A DNA stretch of 64,000 bases from Hyphomicrobiales bacterium (GCA_900470805.1 UCCA01000005.1:176014-240013); one strand, 5' to 3'. Positions 46,120 to 53,789 are shown, counted from the stretch's first letter. Translations and numbers: made by a program. The notes: generated by a model not told the origin, from the sequence alone.

Positions 46120-46283
46120 TGCAAATCCAACTTAAGCTGCTGTCCTTTGATCGTAGGAAGTGGAAGTCCAATTTGGATATTCCCGAAAACTTTGCGACGA
46201 CGCTCAGCGTCTCGTTCACGCTCCGCTCGGCAAGCTGCCGCAACAGAGAGTGCGTTATTGATCACTTCCTCAGTTCTGGTCAT
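46116..46283 (-). CDS. Small protein starting MTRTEE, paralogue of 60046 gene
   Basis: ATG 46283 follows GAGGTGATGCG; 55 residues starting MTRTEEVINNALSVAAACRAERERDAERRRKVFG. The start and the following Ala/Arg/Glu helix resemble the 44-residue protein at 60046-60180 (MTRTEEAIAKTAEAKN). It is basic and helical, perhaps RNA- or DNA-binding. The paralogue pair belongs to the duplicated module described in the findings. Confidence 0.6.
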   Translation of the reverse strand: MTRTEEVINNALSVAAACRAERERDAERRRKVFGNIQIGLPLPTIKGQQLKLDLH

Positions 46284-46535
46284 CGCATCACCTCACATCT
46301 GTTCCCTTTATGTTCTCGCTTTTGACCGGAAATGTCAAGACCGGTGAGGTGTCAAGTGGGGGCGAGATCGAGGATTAGGGCCAAAGGGTTCTGGACGCGC
46401 GAGCGGCAACAAGATGCTAGTTGATCCGGCGTAGTGCGACAGCAAAAGAAAAATTTCCGAGCTTGCCGCGACAGGTCCTCGCAAAGGGTATTGGATCTCC
46501 TATATGTCCGCGGACCGTGAAATTAGATTTAGGGA

Positions 46536-46805
46536 ATGACCGTGACCAATTCTCAGAACTTGGACAAGTTTGACCTTCGTGCCCTCAAAAACCTGGTGAA
46601 TGGCGAAAGTGCATACCTCACCGATTCCGTTGTCCACCGCTTGATTGGGCTTTCATTGGCGATGCGGTCGGTCGATGGCAGGGTCCACGCTTCAGAGCTT
46701 GGGAAGGAAGTTGTGTTGCAGTCCCGCCAGATTCGATCAGAATTTCTCCGAAAGGTGACGGAGATTGCAAAGCCCGCCGTCCGGCTAACTGAAACGGATC
46801 GCTAG
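46536..46805 (+). CDS. Small protein with LVNGESAY motif, paralogue of 59346 gene
   Basis: 89 residues: MTVTNSQNLDKFDLRALKNLVNGESAYLTDSVVHRLIGLSLA, then a linker and helix. A paralogue lies at 59346-59549 (DLDSFELRALKNLVNGESAYVTDSVV), so both are coding. The compact N-terminal module of about 40 residues looks like a helical DNA- or protein-binding unit; function unknown. It is convergent with the hairpin RNA at 46850-46926. Confidence 0.72.
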   Translation: MTVTNSQNLDKFDLRALKNLVNGESAYLTDSVVHRLIGLSLAMRSVDGRVHASELGKEVVLQSRQIRSEFLRKVTEIAKPAVRLTETDR

Positions 46806-46849
46806 CGCACTTCGCATGTTCTCTGCGCTCAAGGTAATGGGCGGGTCAT

Positions 46850-46926
46850 CAGACGGCGGAGGGTTGAACTCTGAGGGAATAACACCCTCCGCCTGGCGCT
46901 CATAGCATGCATCAACGAGCGCGTGC
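46850..46926 (-). ncRNA. EcfG-driven hairpin RNA, copy 1
   Basis: Transcript predicted from the promoter 46956-46932 runs leftwards. A GCGCTC/GAGCGC stem comes first, then the conserved hairpin GGCGGAGGGT pairing with ACCCTCCGCC (46855-46893). The same 3' hairpin occurs at 47353-47390 and 59828-59865, always behind an EcfG-type promoter. The stem includes CCCUCC, complementary to ribosome sites. Not a family I can name; RNA status is inference. Confidence 0.6.
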
Positions 46927-46931
46927 TTCAA

Positions 46932-46956
46932 AACTCACTACCCATCGGATTGTTCC
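46932..46956 (-). promoter_or_regulatory. EcfG-type promoter of hairpin RNA copy 1
   Basis: Minus-strand GGAAC (46956-46952), 17 bases, GTT (46934-46932); the conserved hairpin starts about 40 bases downstream. Confidence 0.65.
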
Positions 46957-46973
46957 CGCTGCGCGATGCTTGT

Positions 46974-47156
46974 CTACCCTTTTTTAATAACGGCCTTGTA
47001 TGGAAGGATGCTGACGACAAACCCGTCTTCTCGAACAATCTCGAACTGCTGAACGAGTGGGGTATCCTCAGATACAACGGCGTCTAGCATCATCACGAGC
47101 TGCTCTGGACGCGTCGAGAACCGCCAGATTGTCCGTCTCGAACTCAGCTCCGACAT
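46974..47156 (-). CDS. Small protein, 60 aa
   Basis: Start ATG 47156 (MSELSSRRTIWRFSTRPEQLVMMLDAVV) behind GAGG at proper spacing; 60 residues with a beta-rich C-terminus (VQQFEIVREDGFVVSILPYKAVI). Its upstream region contains GGAAC-N18-GTT (47258-47233), one base longer than the usual spacing. Function unknown; it sits between the two hairpin RNAs on the same strand. Confidence 0.55.
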   Translation of the reverse strand: MSELSSRRTIWRFSTRPEQLVMMLDAVVSEDTPLVQQFEIVREDGFVVSILPYKAVIKKG

Positions 47157-47349
47157 CATCGACCTCAAGAACTTGGTCCGTACGCAGGTGGAAATAGTAT
47201 CTGTTCAAATTCTGTCCTCCACGACACCACCGGTAAACAGGGTGACAGACGGTCTAGTTCCTGCATGAAGCAGCGTTTTCTCGCAGCGCGAGAGCTTCAA
47301 ATCGCTTTCACGGTCCTGACTTAAGCATGAAGGAAGCGTTGACGATAGG

Positions 47350-47430
47350 TGCGGCGGAGGGTTGGAATCCCTGGAGAGGCACCCTCCGCCTAGCGCCGTG
47401 GAGAACTCGGACAAGCAACCACAGCGATGC
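47350..47430 (-). ncRNA. EcfG-driven hairpin RNA, copy 2
   Basis: Predicted from the promoter 47460-47436. The transcript has a 5' part GAGGCATCGCTGTGG, then GGCGCTAGGCGGAGGGTGCC and the closing arm ACCCTCCGCC (hairpin 47353-47390). About 110 bases, including the promoter, are highly similar to copy 3 (59758-59868) in inverted orientation. No long U-run follows, so the 3' end is uncertain. Antisense frames here (LERHPPPSA) are shadows. Confidence 0.65.
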
Positions 47431-47435
47431 CTCTC

Positions 47436-47460
47436 AACACCAATTCGCGTGAAATGTTCC
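47436..47460 (-). promoter_or_regulatory. EcfG-type promoter of hairpin RNA copy 2
   Basis: Minus-strand GGAAC (47460-47456), 17 bases, GTT (47438-47436). Conserved with copy 3, although the 17-base spacer differs at many positions. Confidence 0.7.
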
Positions 47461-47473
47461 GGCGGTGGCACTC

Positions 47474-47498
47474 GGAACGAACCCCTTCGACGACAGTT
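47474..47498 (+). promoter_or_regulatory. EcfG-type promoter of DUF982 gene
   Basis: GGAAC 47474-47478, 17 bases, GTT 47496-47498, divergent to the RNA promoter at 47436 and 33 bases before ATG 47532. Confidence 0.68.
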
Positions 47499-47531
47499 GA
47501 GTCGCGTCAACAGTCATCGAGGTAAAGCGTC

Positions 47532-47877
47532 ATGGATGGCATCCACCACACCCCAATTGCACCACTCGACGTCGAAATCGATGGCGTTGGCAGTACGCGG
47601 TCCAGGTTCGAGCGTTGAAGAGCTGACGGCGCTCCTAACGAGCCTTGAGTGGCCGAACAAGACGCCGAAGGAATTTTACAGAGCGCAAGTGTCGTCTTTT
47701 GATGCTCTCGACCACGTCATCAAACCTGCGACCGCCAGAGACGCCCTCGTGAACGGCGCACACGCCACGGGGATGCACGTCCTACCCGATGACACGGCTG
47801 AGGTAGGGAGGCCGGCTAAAAAAGACCCGGCCAACAGGCCGGGTGATGTGTACTGGAGATCAGGTATCCGAGGATAG
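47532..47877 (+). pseudogene. DUF982-like protein, frameshifted
   Basis: From ATG 47532: MDGIHHTPIAPLDVEIDGVGSTRS, then a frame change near 47600-47606, and on as SSVEELTALLTSLEWPNKTPKEF, SFDALDHVIKPATARDALVNGAHATGMHVLPDD. This is the DUF982 pattern (a WP motif followed by AR-x-A-x-[VL]-x-A-A). The last 25 residues read through a terminator and are probably not conserved. A rearranged second copy is at 58760-59050. Function unknown. Confidence 0.65.
47818..47844 (-). terminator. Rho-independent terminator
   Basis: Minus strand: ACCCGGCC-TGTT-GGCCGGGT followed by CTTTTTT. It terminates transcripts coming from the 47989-48240 gene. Confidence 0.85.
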
Positions 47878-47988
47878 CATCATCGCCAATCAGTTCAAGC
47901 TAATTCCGGCGGATACATCATGGCGAAGTCATCTCGGACCGAAGAACCTAAAGGCTGACTTCGGCCAATATCTCTCCAGCCTATCAAG

Positions 47989-48240
47989 TCAGCCGCCGGC
48001 ACCGGGAGGAGCGTCATTCTCCATGAACTCCGGATACTGCACGACTTGGCTCTCGATCGTGTCTACAGACCTCTGCGGATGCTCACGGGTGACGTGGAAC
48101 GTTGATCCACTCTCATCCACGACGTCAAACTTTGTTGGGGGAGATTTCGTAAGTTCGGCGGACGCCGCTTCTGCAGCCTCTTGTGGCGATGCGGCTTCGA
48201 CTAAGACAGTTGTAGTGACTGAGAAAGTCTGTTTCGACAT
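47989..48240 (-). CDS. Small hypothetical protein, 83 aa
   Basis: Start ATG 48240 (MSKQTFSVTTTVLVEAASPQEAAEAASAELTK) with GGAG upstream. Mixed alpha/beta; the tail (ESQVVQYPEFMENDAPPGAGG) is polar. A longer frame starting GTG 48429 overlaps the end of the HTH gene by four bases and would add a membrane-like segment (AIGLFAALLSYLLA). The EcfG-type promoter at 48421-48397 lies inside that longer frame and favours the short form. Family unknown. Confidence 0.62.
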   Translation of the reverse strand: MSKQTFSVTTTVLVEAASPQEAAEAASAELTKSPPTKFDVVDESGSTFHVTREHPQRSVDTIESQVVQYPEFMENDAPPGAGG

Positions 48241-48396
48241 TGTGGCTCCGTAATCGTTCGACCAGTCTTTGCCATTCCCCACCCTTTGGGCGAGCAAATA
48301 ACTGAGAAGAGCGGCGAAGAGCCCGATTGCTTTGGGGAGAAATGGACTCTTCGCCAAATTGTCGGTGCCAGCCCCGCCACCGACAATCAGAGCACC

Positions 48397-48421
48397 AACC
48401 GTTTTGGCGTCATTATGTTCC
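48397..48421 (-). promoter_or_regulatory. EcfG-type promoter with structured leader
   Basis: Minus-strand GGAAC (48421-48417), 17 bases, GTT (48399-48397). The leader towards ATG 48240 contains two hairpins: ATTGTCGGTG/CACCGACAAT (48357-48386) and GGCGAAGAG/CTCTTCGCC (about 48312-48354). Confidence 0.6.
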
Positions 48422-48425
48422 GGGC

Positions 48426-48674
48426 TCACGGCCGCGCATACTCATCCAGCAGGACCGAGGGCTTGATATTTAAAGCTCGACACATAACCAAGAAGGTTGG
48501 AACGGACATCGTGTTAGCGCCGCTTTCATACTTTCCGACCTGCTGAAATGATACTCCAAGGGCTTTCGCAATGTGGGTCTGGCTCAACCCAAGAGATTTA
48601 CGAGCAGTCCTGATCCGCTTTCCCAATGTGTAATTGATATCAGGGTCTTGTTGCTTCCCGTCCGTCGGCTTCAT
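48426..48674 (-). CDS. XRE-family helix-turn-helix regulator
   Basis: 82 residues from ATG 48674 behind AAGGACTG; 48698 is an alternative start. A single XRE/Cro HTH: LGKRIRTARKSLGLSQTHIAKALGVSFQQVGKYESGANTMS, followed by a short tail VLLDEYARP. The layout resembles rhizobial plasmid HTH regulators of the Sinorhizobium/Agrobacterium type. Target unknown. Confidence 0.88.
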   Translation of the reverse strand: MKPTDGKQQDPDINYTLGKRIRTARKSLGLSQTHIAKALGVSFQQVGKYESGANTMSVPTFLVMCRALNIKPSVLLDEYARP

Positions 48675-48836
48675 CAGTCCTTCCATCTCGATAACCATGG
48701 CAACTGATAACTTACACGTGCAAGGCGGCACTTCGGATTTGTCCGTATCAAAAAAAGCAACTTGAAGCACCGGGAGATCCCCAGATGCCCGTGATGGCCG
48801 AGATCGATTCTGTAGCCTATGATCGGGGAAGAGAGC

Positions 48837-48861
48837 GGAACAAATACATAGTCTCGTGGTT
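48837..48861 (+). promoter_or_regulatory. EcfG-type promoter of 48895 gene
   Basis: GGAAC 48837-48841, 17 bases, GTT 48859-48861, 33 bases before ATG 48895. Confidence 0.65.
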
Positions 48862-48894
48862 GCCATTAGACACAGCCGAAGAAGGAGAACAAAA

Positions 48895-49083
48895 ATGCCT
48901 CCGCTGTCTCTTAATAGAGGTACCGACAAACGGCCTCTCGCTTCCAACAAACTCACCACCCGTTCGAAGCCAAATGCGTTACGAGGCGCCCAGGTGATAC
49001 CCCCATATCGGGTCGATCTCACGTTGACGCCAAGCACACTCGATCAAATCAACACAAAACCAGCCGCTGGCAGGGACAACTGA
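48895..49083 (+). CDS. Small basic protein, 62 aa
   Basis: ATG 48895 follows GAAGGAGAACAAAA, and an EcfG-type promoter is 33 bases upstream; these two signals, not homology, support it. 62 residues, basic and polar (MPPLSLNRGTDKRPLASNKL, RVDLTLTPSTLDQINTKPAAG), probably disordered. Function unknown. Its 3' end overlaps the convergent broken gene at 49044-49352. Confidence 0.5.
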   Translation: MPPLSLNRGTDKRPLASNKLTTRSKPNALRGAQVIPPYRVDLTLTPSTLDQINTKPAAGRDN

Positions 49084-49352
49084 TCGCTCCGGCACAGCGA
49101 GGCCGATGGTCGGGCGCGCATCGTCAAGTAATACGAGGTTTCGTGCTCGATGTCGGCGATAAGGCCCACATACTCGGTGATTTGTTCGGTGTCGGGGGCA
49201 GGGTTTCTCAACTCGCGCAGGTGCAGGACGCGATGCTGTAGGTTTCACACCTCGCCGATCAACTGTCGGTGCTCCGACAGCGCCCGTGTTTCGGGATTTC
49301 GTAACGCCAGTAGCGCCCAGCCATGGGCGACGTGGTCGATGTCAGTATTCAT
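49044..49352 (-). pseudogene. Small protein gene with in-frame TGA
   Basis: From ATG 49352 the frame reads MNTDIDHVAHGWALLALRNPETRALSEHRQLIGEV, then TGA (49247-49245) where TGG is likely, and continues in the same frame as NLQHRVLHLRELRNPAPDTEQITEYVGLIADIEHE to 49044. The joined product of about 100 residues is helical. The nonsense codon suggests decay; no family is recognised. Confidence 0.5.
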
Positions 49353-49430
49353 CTTGGCGACATCGTAGAATGCAATGGCAAATATACTGCAATGCCACCG
49401 CCCGTCCAAGGCGGCCCTAAGTATAATTGC

Positions 49431-49512
49431 TAAAAGAAAGCCCCGCAGGGTGGCGGGGCAATTAGGCGGCAGCTACCGCCAGGAGATCAGGCTGGGCTCC
49501 AAGCCTGACAGT
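49431..49512 (-). ncRNA. Candidate EcfG-driven small RNA with terminator
   Basis: Predicted transcript of about 82 bases from the promoter 49542-49518. Three stem-loops: CAGGCTTGGAGCCCAGCCTG, GGCGG/CCGCC and a terminator GCCCCGC-CACCCT-GCGGGGC (49459-49440) followed by TTTCTTTTA. No open frame with a ribosome site. Promoter, hairpins and terminator together make this the best-formed small RNA gene of the window. Identity unknown; in logic it resembles SigT-controlled GsrN of Caulobacter. Confidence 0.7.
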
Positions 49513-49517
49513 CAATC

Positions 49518-49542
49518 AACCGCGAAAACGAAGAAATGTTCC
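49518..49542 (-). promoter_or_regulatory. EcfG-type promoter of candidate small RNA
   Basis: Minus-strand GGAAC (49542-49538), 17 bases, GTT (49520-49518). It lies immediately downstream of the terminator at 49556-49592. Confidence 0.7.
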
Positions 49543-49555
49543 GGGTAATCGATAG

Positions 49556-49592
49556 CAAAAGAAAAAGGCCGGTACCTCCCGGTGTCGACCTT
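49556..49592 (-). terminator. Rho-independent terminator
   Basis: Minus strand: imperfect 12-base stem around loop GGGA, followed by TTTTTCTTTT. It ends the RNA predicted from 49785. Confidence 0.7.
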
Positions 49593-49785
49593 CCTTCAAT
49601 CGTCTCGATGATCGATGCCAGTACATCCGTGGTCAAAGGTCAGAGACGAATTCCTTGGTGAAAGGTAGTAAACCAGTCTGCGGGGTCAAGAGCTTCGCGG
49701 GAAATTGAGCGGCGAAGAGCCCCGTAGCTTGGGGCTCTGTAGGCTCCTCGCCTAGTCGCCACGAGTTGGGGCATGGCGACCTCGG
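49556..49785 (-). ncRNA. Candidate EcfG-driven RNA, 230 bases
   Basis: Predicted from promoter 49815-49791. The 5' part has GTCGCCA/TGGCGAC (49781-49756) and AGAGCCCC/GGGGCTCT (49738-49716), then GCTCTTCGCCGCTC, a 14-base stretch also present in the leader at 48309-48324. A hairpin AAGGTCGACACC/GGTACCGGCCTT (49592-49565) with TTTTTCTTTT closes the unit. No credible frame. May be shorter if processed after the second hairpin. Confidence 0.55.
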
Positions 49786-49790
49786 CAATA

Positions 49791-49815
49791 ACTCCGCTCA
49801 ATCAGCTAGGTTCCA
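49791..49815 (-). promoter_or_regulatory. EcfG-type promoter inside the 3' end of 49798 gene
   Basis: Minus-strand GGAAC (49815-49811), 17 bases, GTT (49793-49791), overlapping the last codons of the 49798-50022 gene. Confidence 0.5.
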
Positions 49816-50022
49816 GTCGTCATTGCATTGTCGACCCGTGAGCCTCAGGCCACGATAGGCTGCTGGCTGGTGGTGTTTGCAATACCACAGCGTGATGGAG
49901 CTACTCTCCTCGAAGCCGTAACTGCCCCACGCCTTGCATCGAACGCCAGCGGCATCCTCGTGGTCGCAATAGTGCTCGGGATGACTCAATGTCGTCTGTC
50001 GGGGGCTGTCGAGGTCGCTCAT
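49798..50022 (-). CDS. Small cysteine/histidine-rich protein
   Basis: 74 residues: HPEHYCDHEDAAGVRCKAWGSYGFEESSSITLWYCKHHQP. The C-x-H, C, and WYCKHH pattern is that of a small zinc-binding plasmid or phage protein (zinc binding inferred). The ATG at 50022 overlaps the TGA of an upstream remnant (50021-50019), so the two were cotranscribed. Confidence 0.65.
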   Translation of the reverse strand: MSDLDSPRQTTLSHPEHYCDHEDAAGVRCKAWGSYGFEESSSITLWYCKHHQPAAYRGLRLTGRQCNDDWNLAD

Positions 50023-50280
50023 TGCTTGCTGCCCTTCATGCCGTTCGCCGCCATCAACGCGTGATAGTAGTCCTCCACCTTCCGGCCTGCCTCGCGCCTC
50101 GTGGGTTCATATCCCTGACTCCGCAACAGGCGCTTTCCAGTGCCATCCCAGTTATCGGCAAAACCCGATCCGAGGACCGCGTCTTAATCTCCCGTGGGTC
50201 TTCAGGATCGTCGCGAGCTTCGATCTTAAGATGCGGCACCGGACCTTCTAGCACGATCACCCACGTGCTTCGGCATTGAG
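50019..50280 (-). pseudogene. Remnant upstream of zinc-ribbon-like gene
   Basis: Two frames contribute: VLEGPVPHLKIEARDDPEDPREIKTR, and then FADNWDGTGKRLLRSQGYEPTRREAGRKVEDYYHALM to the TGA at 50021-50019. They probably form one frameshifted gene of about 85 residues. Family unknown, perhaps phage-related. Confidence 0.35.
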
Positions 50281-50453
50281 CTTTGCAAGATTTCCTCGCT
50301 TCAAGACTGTCCCAGTGATCCAGTCGAGTGACAGCGGTAGCCGCTTTATCTTACGTTTGGCGCTCCGGCGCACGCAGAGAAGAAAGACAGAAAAGTCGAA
50401 ACAACGGCGCATCCTGCGAGTTTCGTCTTTATAGGAATCAATAGGAGTCCATG

Positions 50454-50762
50454 ATGGCAGACGATAGCACCGTCACAATCCGCGCGAGCTTCGCGACCCG
50501 CGAGGCCGCCGATTTAGCGGTTGAGCATCTAGTCCAACAGCAGGGAATTTCGCGGCCCGACATCTTCGTTCAGTCTACGACGGACGAGAACACATCCGGT
50601 TCACGGCCTTCTGGCGGCGATGTTTCACACGAAGATGGTACCCGCGACGATGGCGCTTTCTGCGGAGACATCGAGGTTTCTGTCGACATTGCTTCATCTC
50701 AGATGGCTGTCGTTCAGAGAGTTTTCGGAGAAGTGGGCGCCATCAGAGTTTCAAAAGGGTAG
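50454..50762 (+). CDS. Hypothetical protein, 102 aa
   Basis: Start at the second ATG (50454), which is better spaced from AGGAG. Residues 5-40 (VTIRASFATREAADLAVEHLVQQQGI) and the C-terminus (IEVSVDIASSQMAVVQRVFGEVGAIRV) each show a beta-alpha-beta pattern like the ACT/ferredoxin-like fold of general-stress DUF1269/GlsB-type proteins, separated by a polar loop. The relation is inferred from pattern only. No stress promoter match upstream. Confidence 0.7.
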   Translation: MADDSTVTIRASFATREAADLAVEHLVQQQGISRPDIFVQSTTDENTSGSRPSGGDVSHEDGTRDDGAFCGDIEVSVDIASSQMAVVQRVFGEVGAIRVSKG

Positions 50763-51060
50763 TCTCGTTAGTCGCGCGATTAGTCGCCGCAGAAGAGCCG
50801 CGCCGAATTCATTTGGGGGGCAATCGATGGGACGATTGTCAATGAGATGGGAGAGAACTCTCGGGCATTTTAGGACGCAATATTTCAACCGCCGCTCGGC
50901 CATCCCACTTCTTCCTTCATACGTTACTGGACATTCAGGAAAGCCCTTGAAGAACAAATGTATGTCGAGGCCAGGATAAAGAGTATCGCGTTGGCGTAAC
51001 ACCGCAACCAACGGCCGAAACTCGCGTCCGGCCGTTGGTTGTTCAATTGATATTCGTCGA
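50763..51060. other. Intergenic stretch
   Basis: No gene recognised. A GGCCGTTGGT inverted repeat around the 51008-51045 region (CCAACGGCC then GGCCGTTGG) could terminate either neighbour. Confidence 0.4.
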
Positions 51061-51930
51061 TCAAATGGCCTTTGCCAGAGTAGCTGCAGTCTCGCGGTAG
51101 GTACGCAACGGTCGACCAAGGAGTTCGACCAGACGCTCCACGTCGCCCTTGTCTGGGATCATGCCGTCGCTCACGTATCGCTCGGCCATCAGGCGCATTT
51201 CATAAGCCGTCCATTTTGGCATGAACGTCGCCATGGTCTGTTCGAAGCCGCTCGGATCGTCGCCACCGTAGACGATGGGACGACCAAGGACCTCCGACCA
51301 GATGGCGGCGACGCTTTCTCCGGTCAGCGTGTCGGGTCCAACGAGATTGATCGTCTCGATCGGCAGCTTGCCAGGCGCTTGGTCGCGGCGGATCAGTTCC
51401 ATCGCCGCCACTTCGGCGATGTCGCGTGCGTCCACCATCGCAATGCCCTTGCTGCCAATCGGTATAGGATAGACGCCGTGGTTTAGGACGACGTCCTTGA
51501 TCATCACTTCGTTGTCGATGAAGTAGCTTGGGCGCAGGATCGTCGCGCTGAAATCCATTGCCTTGAGCATCCGCTCCGCGCCCGATTTTACTGCAAAGTG
51601 CGGAACGTTGACAGCACGGTCGGCATCGAAGACCGACAGGTAGACGACCCGCTCCACGCCGGCTTCTCTGGCGACGTTGAGGGCAATGATCGCCTGAGCG
51701 AACTCGTCGCCCGTCACGGCATTGAGCAGGAAAAGCGTGCGGACACCTTTGAATGCGTTGCGCAGGGAATCGAGGTCCAGGATTTCGCCTTGAACCACCT
51801 CCACGTCGATCGGAAAGGTCGCCTTCGAGGCGTCGCGGGTCAGGACCCGTACCGAGGCTTTGCGGGAAACGAGCTGCTCGACGACATGACGGCCAACGCG
51901 GCCAGTTGCACCAGTTACCAGGATTGTCAT
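51061..51930 (-). CDS. NmrA/NAD(P)-binding SDR-like protein
   Basis: 289 residues with a Rossmann start (ILVTGATGRVGRHVVEQLV) and an atypical SDR layout (VYLSVFDADRAVNVPHFAVK; ILRPSYFIDNEVM). NmrA-like proteins sense NADP or act as reductases on small molecules. Divergent from a LysR-type gene 100 bases away, the typical layout of a LysR regulator and its target. Probably a redox- or quinone-related enzyme. Confidence 0.9.
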   Translation of the reverse strand: MTILVTGATGRVGRHVVEQLVSRKASVRVLTRDASKATFPIDVEVVQGEILDLDSLRNAFKGVRTLFLLNAVTGDEFAQAIIALNVAREAGVERVVYLSVFDADRAVNVPHFAVKSGAERMLKAMDFSATILRPSYFIDNEVMIKDVVLNHGVYPIPIGSKGIAMVDARDIAEVAAMELIRRDQAPGKLPIETINLVGPDTLTGESVAAIWSEVLGRPIVYGGDDPSGFEQTMATFMPKWTAYEMRLMAERYVSDGMIPDKGDVERLVELLGRPLRTYRETAATLAKAI

Positions 51931-52030
51931 TGAAGTTCTCCGTTCGTTGTTGACAACCCGAATATAGATGGCTCACTGATGATCCAATAGACGGATAATT
52001 TGAACACCTTGTCTCACCAGTGGAACGATC

Positions 52031-52933
52031 ATGGATTTTCTAGGACTTGCCGACTTCGTCTTGGTTGCCCGGCATGGCGGCTTTGGCAAAGCAGCGCGAG
52101 CGACAGGTCGTCCTAAGGCGACGCTCTCGCGACGAGTTGCCGAGCTGGAAGCCAGTCTTGGACTGCGGCTCGTTGAACGCGGTGCCAGGATGCTGAAGCT
52201 TACGGAGGAGGGGCGGGCGCTCCATGAGCGGGCCGGGGCGCTTCTTACCGAGCTGGATGAGACAGCGTCGGCGATCGCGGCGGGAGGCGACAAACCGCGG
52301 GGCAGATTGCGCATCAGCGCGCCGATGATGTTCTCGCAAACGGCCATGGGAAAGCTCGCCGCCAGCTTCGCCCTCAAGTTTCCGGAGGTGAGGCTTGAGG
52401 TCACCACTGAGGATCGCGTGGTCGACATGATCGAGGAAGGCTACGATCTGGTCATCCGCGTCAATCCCGATCCCGACAACAGCCTCATCGGACGCGTTTT
52501 TCTTCGAGACCGGTTGGTGGTGGTCGCACCTGCAGGAATGAAGTATCCAAAGGCCGGCGCCGTCGTTCCTGTGGTTGTGCGCGGCCCGGCTGACCCGACG
52601 AATGCGTGGGCGATGACCACGGGAACCGGGTCCGCCACTTCCATCAATGTTGAAACAGTCCTCAGTCTGTCGTCGCTGCTGAACGTACGCGACGCCTTGA
52701 GGATGGGCGTCGGAGCGGCACGACTACCTATCTCCCTCGTCAGTGCAGATATCGCCTCAGGCAAGATCGCAACGTGGGGCGATGTAAAGGCCTCCGAAAT
52801 AGGTCTATGGGCACTATATCCATCAAGGCGCTTGCTGAGCGCACGCGTCTCGGCTTTCCTCGACCACTTGAAGACCGCCTTTCCAAACGGATCGCCCGAC
52901 GAGCTCTCGGCCTATGTCGACGGACGATCTTGA
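52031..52933 (+). CDS. LysR-family transcription regulator
   Basis: 300 residues with N-terminal winged HTH (MDFLGLADFVLVARHGGFGKAARATGRPKATLSRRVAELEASLGLRL) and a C-terminal effector domain (GRLRISAPMMFSQTAMGKL, LEVTTEDRVVDMIEEGYDLVIRV). It belongs to the CrgA/AaeR-like group. Divergent to the NmrA-like gene, which it likely controls from the shared 100-base promoter region. Confidence 0.93.
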   Translation: MDFLGLADFVLVARHGGFGKAARATGRPKATLSRRVAELEASLGLRLVERGARMLKLTEEGRALHERAGALLTELDETASAIAAGGDKPRGRLRISAPMMFSQTAMGKLAASFALKFPEVRLEVTTEDRVVDMIEEGYDLVIRVNPDPDNSLIGRVFLRDRLVVVAPAGMKYPKAGAVVPVVVRGPADPTNAWAMTTGTGSATSINVETVLSLSSLLNVRDALRMGVGAARLPISLVSADIASGKIATWGDVKASEIGLWALYPSRRLLSARVSAFLDHLKTAFPNGSPDELSAYVDGRS

Positions 52934-53347
52934 GACAACTAGACCAGATGGCGTTCAATCGCCGTGGTGGTACCGTGTTCAGTCATGGCGCTGTTGCACA
53001 TGGTATCAATCATTCCGACGTCGCCGGCCTTGGAATGCGCTCGTCGTCATCGGCACCATCCGATGACGCGTCATGCGCGCGATGAGGGTGGGAGCCCTTC
53101 TCATCGAGCTATGGCGCTGGCGATAGCTGATCGTCGGCCTGAAGCTCGTCCGTGTTGGTGTCTTGCGATCATCCAGTCCAAGGACTGCTTACGATCCGGA
53201 CCCGGCGGAGGATCGTCCCGGTGTGGGGGCCGAGGAGCCGTCGAACGAGTGGCCCAGCGCGCTTCCTTGATAAAAGAGAGCGCTAAACGGAGCACTTCCC
53301 GATTGATCAACGTCGAGCTAGGTTGGTCAAATAATCGGAGACGACGA
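52934..53347. other. Gene-poor stretch, nothing recognised
   Basis: About 410 bases with no supportable gene; frames on both strands lack family features. The VOC gene begins at 53348 after GGAGACGACG. Confidence 0.35.
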
Positions 53348-53722
53348 ATGTTCACGCACGTGATGATTGGCAGCAACGACCTCGAGTTAGCAAGACGTTT
53401 TTACGACGCCACTTTCGTCGCCCTGGGAGGCAACCCCGGCGAAATGGATGTGAGAGGCAGACTCGTCTATGTCCACGACGACAGCCGCCTGATGATCACG
53501 ACGCCGATCGATGGCAAGCCAGCGACGGCGGCTAACGGGGGGACCATCGGCATCGCTGCCCTGACGCCAGATCACGTATCTGCTTGGCATGCCGCCGGCG
53601 CCGCAAATGGCGGGACAGCGATCGAGAGCCCGCCTTCGGAGCGGCCGAACGGGTCGTTCGTGGCCTACCTTCGCGATCCCGACGGAAACAAACTGAGTGC
53701 ACGCACTCTTCCGTCCGCGTGA
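53348..53722 (+). CDS. VOC/glyoxalase-fold protein
   Basis: 124 residues from ATG 53348. MFTHVMIGSNDLELARRFYDATF starts the first beta-alpha-beta-beta-beta unit and FVAYLRDPDGNKLSARTL ends the second, as in glyoxalase/bleomycin-resistance proteins. One metal-ligand His is in FTHVMIG; the final Glu of the motif appears replaced. Substrate unknown. Confidence 0.88.
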   Translation: MFTHVMIGSNDLELARRFYDATFVALGGNPGEMDVRGRLVYVHDDSRLMITTPIDGKPATAANGGTIGIAALTPDHVSAWHAAGAANGGTAIESPPSERPNGSFVAYLRDPDGNKLSARTLPSA

Positions 53723-53789
53723 TTCAGGCGACAGACCTTGACCTCTATGACCTGTAGATGGATCATATGCCGCGTCTTGGTCTTATAGA

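Noticed and set aside
47362..47535. Open frame with LERHPPPSA opposite hairpin RNA copy 2, echoed at 59695-59934
   Set aside because: The similarity is explained by the conserved RNA element on the other strand with its promoter; neither frame has a ribosome site.
49380..49800. Tandem hairpins resembling a CRISPR-like repeat array
   Set aside because: The stems differ in sequence and there is no direct repeat-spacer periodicity; terminators and RNA stems explain them.
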